Assembly: GCF_036227325.1 (NCBI RefSeq)
Contig: NZ_CP109467.1
Coordinates: 6,262,001-6,326,000 of the forward strand
DNA: 64,000 bases
Source of the DNA: Streptomyces sp. NBC_01465
Lineage (GTDB): Bacteria; Actinomycetota; Actinomycetes; Streptomycetales; Streptomycetaceae
Direction of reading: 5' to 3'
Made by a program: the position numbers and the translations under genes. A model generated the notes under the pieces. That model saw only the letters and a list, made by a program, of their open reading frames with translations. It ran no database searches and was not told the origin of the DNA. Positions 62,502 to 64,000 of the stretch are shown piece after piece. How positions within the stretch are numbered: the stretch's first letter is position 1; every line of letters starts with the position of its first letter.

Positions 62502-63866
62502 ATGGGCGTCAAGCGAGTCTGGGCCGCGACGGGAGTTGTGGCCCTGACGGGAGCCTTGCTCCTCGCTTCGGCTCCGATGGCGTCGGCCGACTACATCCGG
62601 GACAAGCAGTGGATTTTGAAGGCGTTCGACGCCGAATCTGTTTGGTCCCAGAGCAAAGGCCAAGGCGTGACGGTCGCAGTGGTCGACACGGGAGTGGACG
62701 GAAGTCATCCAGACCTGACTGGGCAGGTGCTTCCAGGCAAGGACTTCCTCAGTGCCGGTGGCAGTGCGCACAGGGACCTCGATGGCCACGGAACCTCCCT
62801 GGCCAGTGAGATTGCGGGGCATGGCCACGGCGCCCACCATGCAGACGGTGTGATGGGGCTTGCGCCTGCTGCGAAGATCCTTCCACTTCGGATTTCGTCC
62901 AATGGCAAGGATATTCACGACGCTACTTGGGCCCCGGCGGTTCGGTACGCAGTCGATCATGGCGCCAAGGTCATCAATCTGTCCTTTGGTGGCGGCGGGA
63001 CCAGGCCCGGCTCTGATGGCGCTGAAGCGGTTGCGTACGCGCAGGCGCACGATGTTGTCGTAGTCGCGGGTTCGGGAAATGACGGGCATGACTCGATTTC
63101 TTACCCGGCTGCCCTCCCTGGGGTGGTTTCCGTTGGCGCCGTTGACGGCAAGGCGAATGTCTGGGACGACTCCAACTACGGCCATGGTCTTACCATTACC
63201 GCCCCCGGTGTAAATATCGTGGGGGCCAAGACCTCCAGTCCCAGCGGTTACGCAGAGGGATCGGGTACATCCGATTCGACGGCCTATGTTTCGGCTGCAG
63301 TGGCTCTCGTGCGGGCCAAGTTCCCCGATCTGACTGCTGGGCAGGTCATCAACCGGCTCATCAAGTCGACGACGTACGGCGGCAACACGATCACCAAGAA
63401 GCCGGACGACAAGTTCGGCTACGGAATCCTGCGCCCGTACTCGGCGCTCACCATGAGCATCCCCGCAGGGCCCAAGGAAGGACCGCTCGGGCAGGCGCCG
63501 GCGGCCAAGGAGTCCGGAGGGGCTCCCGGCACCGACAGGTCGACCGACCGCAACTCCGAGGAGTCGGCTGCCTCGTCGAGCAGTCCGTCCTCGGGGGCCC
63601 TGCTCGCCATCGTCGGCGGGATCGCGGCTGTCGTGGTCATCGGCATCGGCATCGTCGTTGCGGTCATCATCCGTCGCCGCAATCGTGGCGGCCCGGGCGG
63701 CCCGGGCGGCCCTGGCGGTGGCACGCCCGTCCAGGGCTACGGCGGCTACCCACACCAGCCGCAGTACCCGGCTCACGTGCCGGGGCAGGCTCCGCCGAAT
63801 CCCCATCCGTACGCCCAGCAGCCCCCGCAGGGCTATCCCCAGCAGCCCCCGTATCAGGGTCTGTAG
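62502..63866 (+). CDS. Third mycosin-like subtilisin protease, tandem paralogue
   Basis: A 454-residue paralogue of the preceding gene, 31 bp downstream and in the same layout: signal peptide, Asp62, His96, Ser257 (again GTSDSTAYVSA), Asn193, Ser-rich linker (ESAASSSSPSSGALL), membrane helix (LLAIVGGIAAVVVIGIGIVV) and a Gly/Pro/Gln tail repeating GGTPVQGYGGYP. ATG 62502 follows GGAGTAAGG. The two look like a recent duplication, more diverged in the middle than at the ends. It may have a separate substrate set from the first mycosin. Confidence 0.9.
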   Translation: MGVKRVWAATGVVALTGALLLASAPMASADYIRDKQWILKAFDAESVWSQSKGQGVTVAVVDTGVDGSHPDLTGQVLPGKDFLSAGGSAHRDLDGHGTSLASEIAGHGHGAHHADGVMGLAPAAKILPLRISSNGKDIHDATWAPAVRYAVDHGAKVINLSFGGGGTRPGSDGAEAVAYAQAHDVVVVAGSGNDGHDSISYPAALPGVVSVGAVDGKANVWDDSNYGHGLTITAPGVNIVGAKTSSPSGYAEGSGTSDSTAYVSAAVALVRAKFPDLTAGQVINRLIKSTTYGGNTITKKPDDKFGYGILRPYSALTMSIPAGPKEGPLGQAPAAKESGGAPGTDRSTDRNSEESAASSSSPSSGALLAIVGGIAAVVVIGIGIVVAVIIRRRNRGGPGGPGGPGGGTPVQGYGGYPHQPQYPAHVPGQAPPNPHPYAQQPPQGYPQQPPYQGL

Positions 63867-63902
63867 GGCTGGAACAGTTCAATACTCGAGGAGCGCGGCG
63901 CA

Positions 63903-64000
63903 ATGGCCGTAAACGGTCCAATTCCGGGGACACCGGGGCCCTATGGGCAGTCGCAGCCGGGGTACGGGCCGCCGCAGCCGGCTGTGCCCCCACAACAGGG
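63903..64000 (+). CDS. Start of a further ESX-locus gene (cut by window end)
   Basis: ATG 63903 with GAGGAG 9 bases upstream opens a frame that runs off the window. Its first 32 residues, from MAVNGPIPGTPGPYG, are Gly/Pro/Gln-rich, as in the cytoplasmic or extracellular tails of other genes here. The product cannot be identified; the position after the mycosins suits another ESX gene. Confidence 0.55.
   Translation, partial: MAVNGPIPGTPGPYGQSQPGYGPPQPAVPPQQ

Overview
This 64 kb window is from a high-GC actinomycete chromosome, almost certainly a Streptomyces. Codon third positions are overwhelmingly G/C. Several gene orders are typical of Streptomyces: dxr-rseP-ispG-GNAT, rimP-nusA-ylxR-infB-DUF503-rbfA-truB, the XRE/DUF397/anti-sigma-kinase trio, and a type VII (ESX) secretion locus with EspI-like, EccE, EccB, EsxA/B and mycosin genes. 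No rRNA, tRNA, CRISPR array, phage or insertion sequence was recognised. The very long antisense frames opposite real genes are GC-composition shadows and were left out.

Layout. 1-7.7 kb: the C-terminal part of an acyl-CoA dehydrogenase, a small membrane protein, a second-type EPSP synthase (AroA-like), a divergent ArsR/MFS pair, a HelD-type RNA-polymerase recycling ATPase convergent with a TetR regulator that appears to share its operator, a RidA-like protein and a lipoprotein. 8.5-16.4 kb: MEP isoprenoid genes dxr and ispG flanking a site-2 protease, two GNAT proteins, a DUF1684 protein and proS. 16.5-20 kb: a tightly overlapped module of a serine-rich exported protein, ApbE flavin transferase, ferric-reductase-like cytochrome, NuoF-like protein and 3Fe-4S ferredoxin, which I read as a dedicated electron-transfer chain. 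20-21.8 kb: a degenerate small-molecule kinase, a DUF4439 ferritin-like protein and a lipoprotein on the minus strand.

21.9-33.6 kb: the translation/transcription housekeeping operon (rimP to truB), then a 1,172-residue protein joining a catalytically dead trypsin-like domain to a STAND-type NTPase, then ribF. The infB leader holds three overlapping micro-ORFs followed by a hairpin. 33.6-41.5 kb: small regulatory cassettes. These are MerR/MFS, XRE-DUF397 divergent from an ATPase-only kinase, a methyltransferase, a STAS antagonist with a MEDS-kinase, and a winged-helix regulator/MFS pair whose intergenic region holds a clear palindrome. 41.6-48.4 kb: a GNAT gene and an oligopeptide-type ABC importer operon (solute-binding protein, two permeases, two ATPases). 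It has DasR-like operators upstream and a ~340 bp inverted-repeat element between the two ATPase genes.

48.6-64 kb: an orphan DUF397 gene, a WXG100-superfamily protein, then the ESX locus. A minus-strand arm (EccE, a 276-residue conserved protein, EspI-like ATPase) diverges from a plus-strand arm (EccB, two WXG100 proteins, a mycosin, a third small WXG-like protein, a PPE-like Gly-rich protein, two tandem paralogous mycosins, and the start of another gene cut by the window edge). EccC and EccD are not in the window and should lie beyond 64 kb. Strong hairpins after the WXG100 pair and after the PPE-like gene divide the plus-strand arm into expression units.
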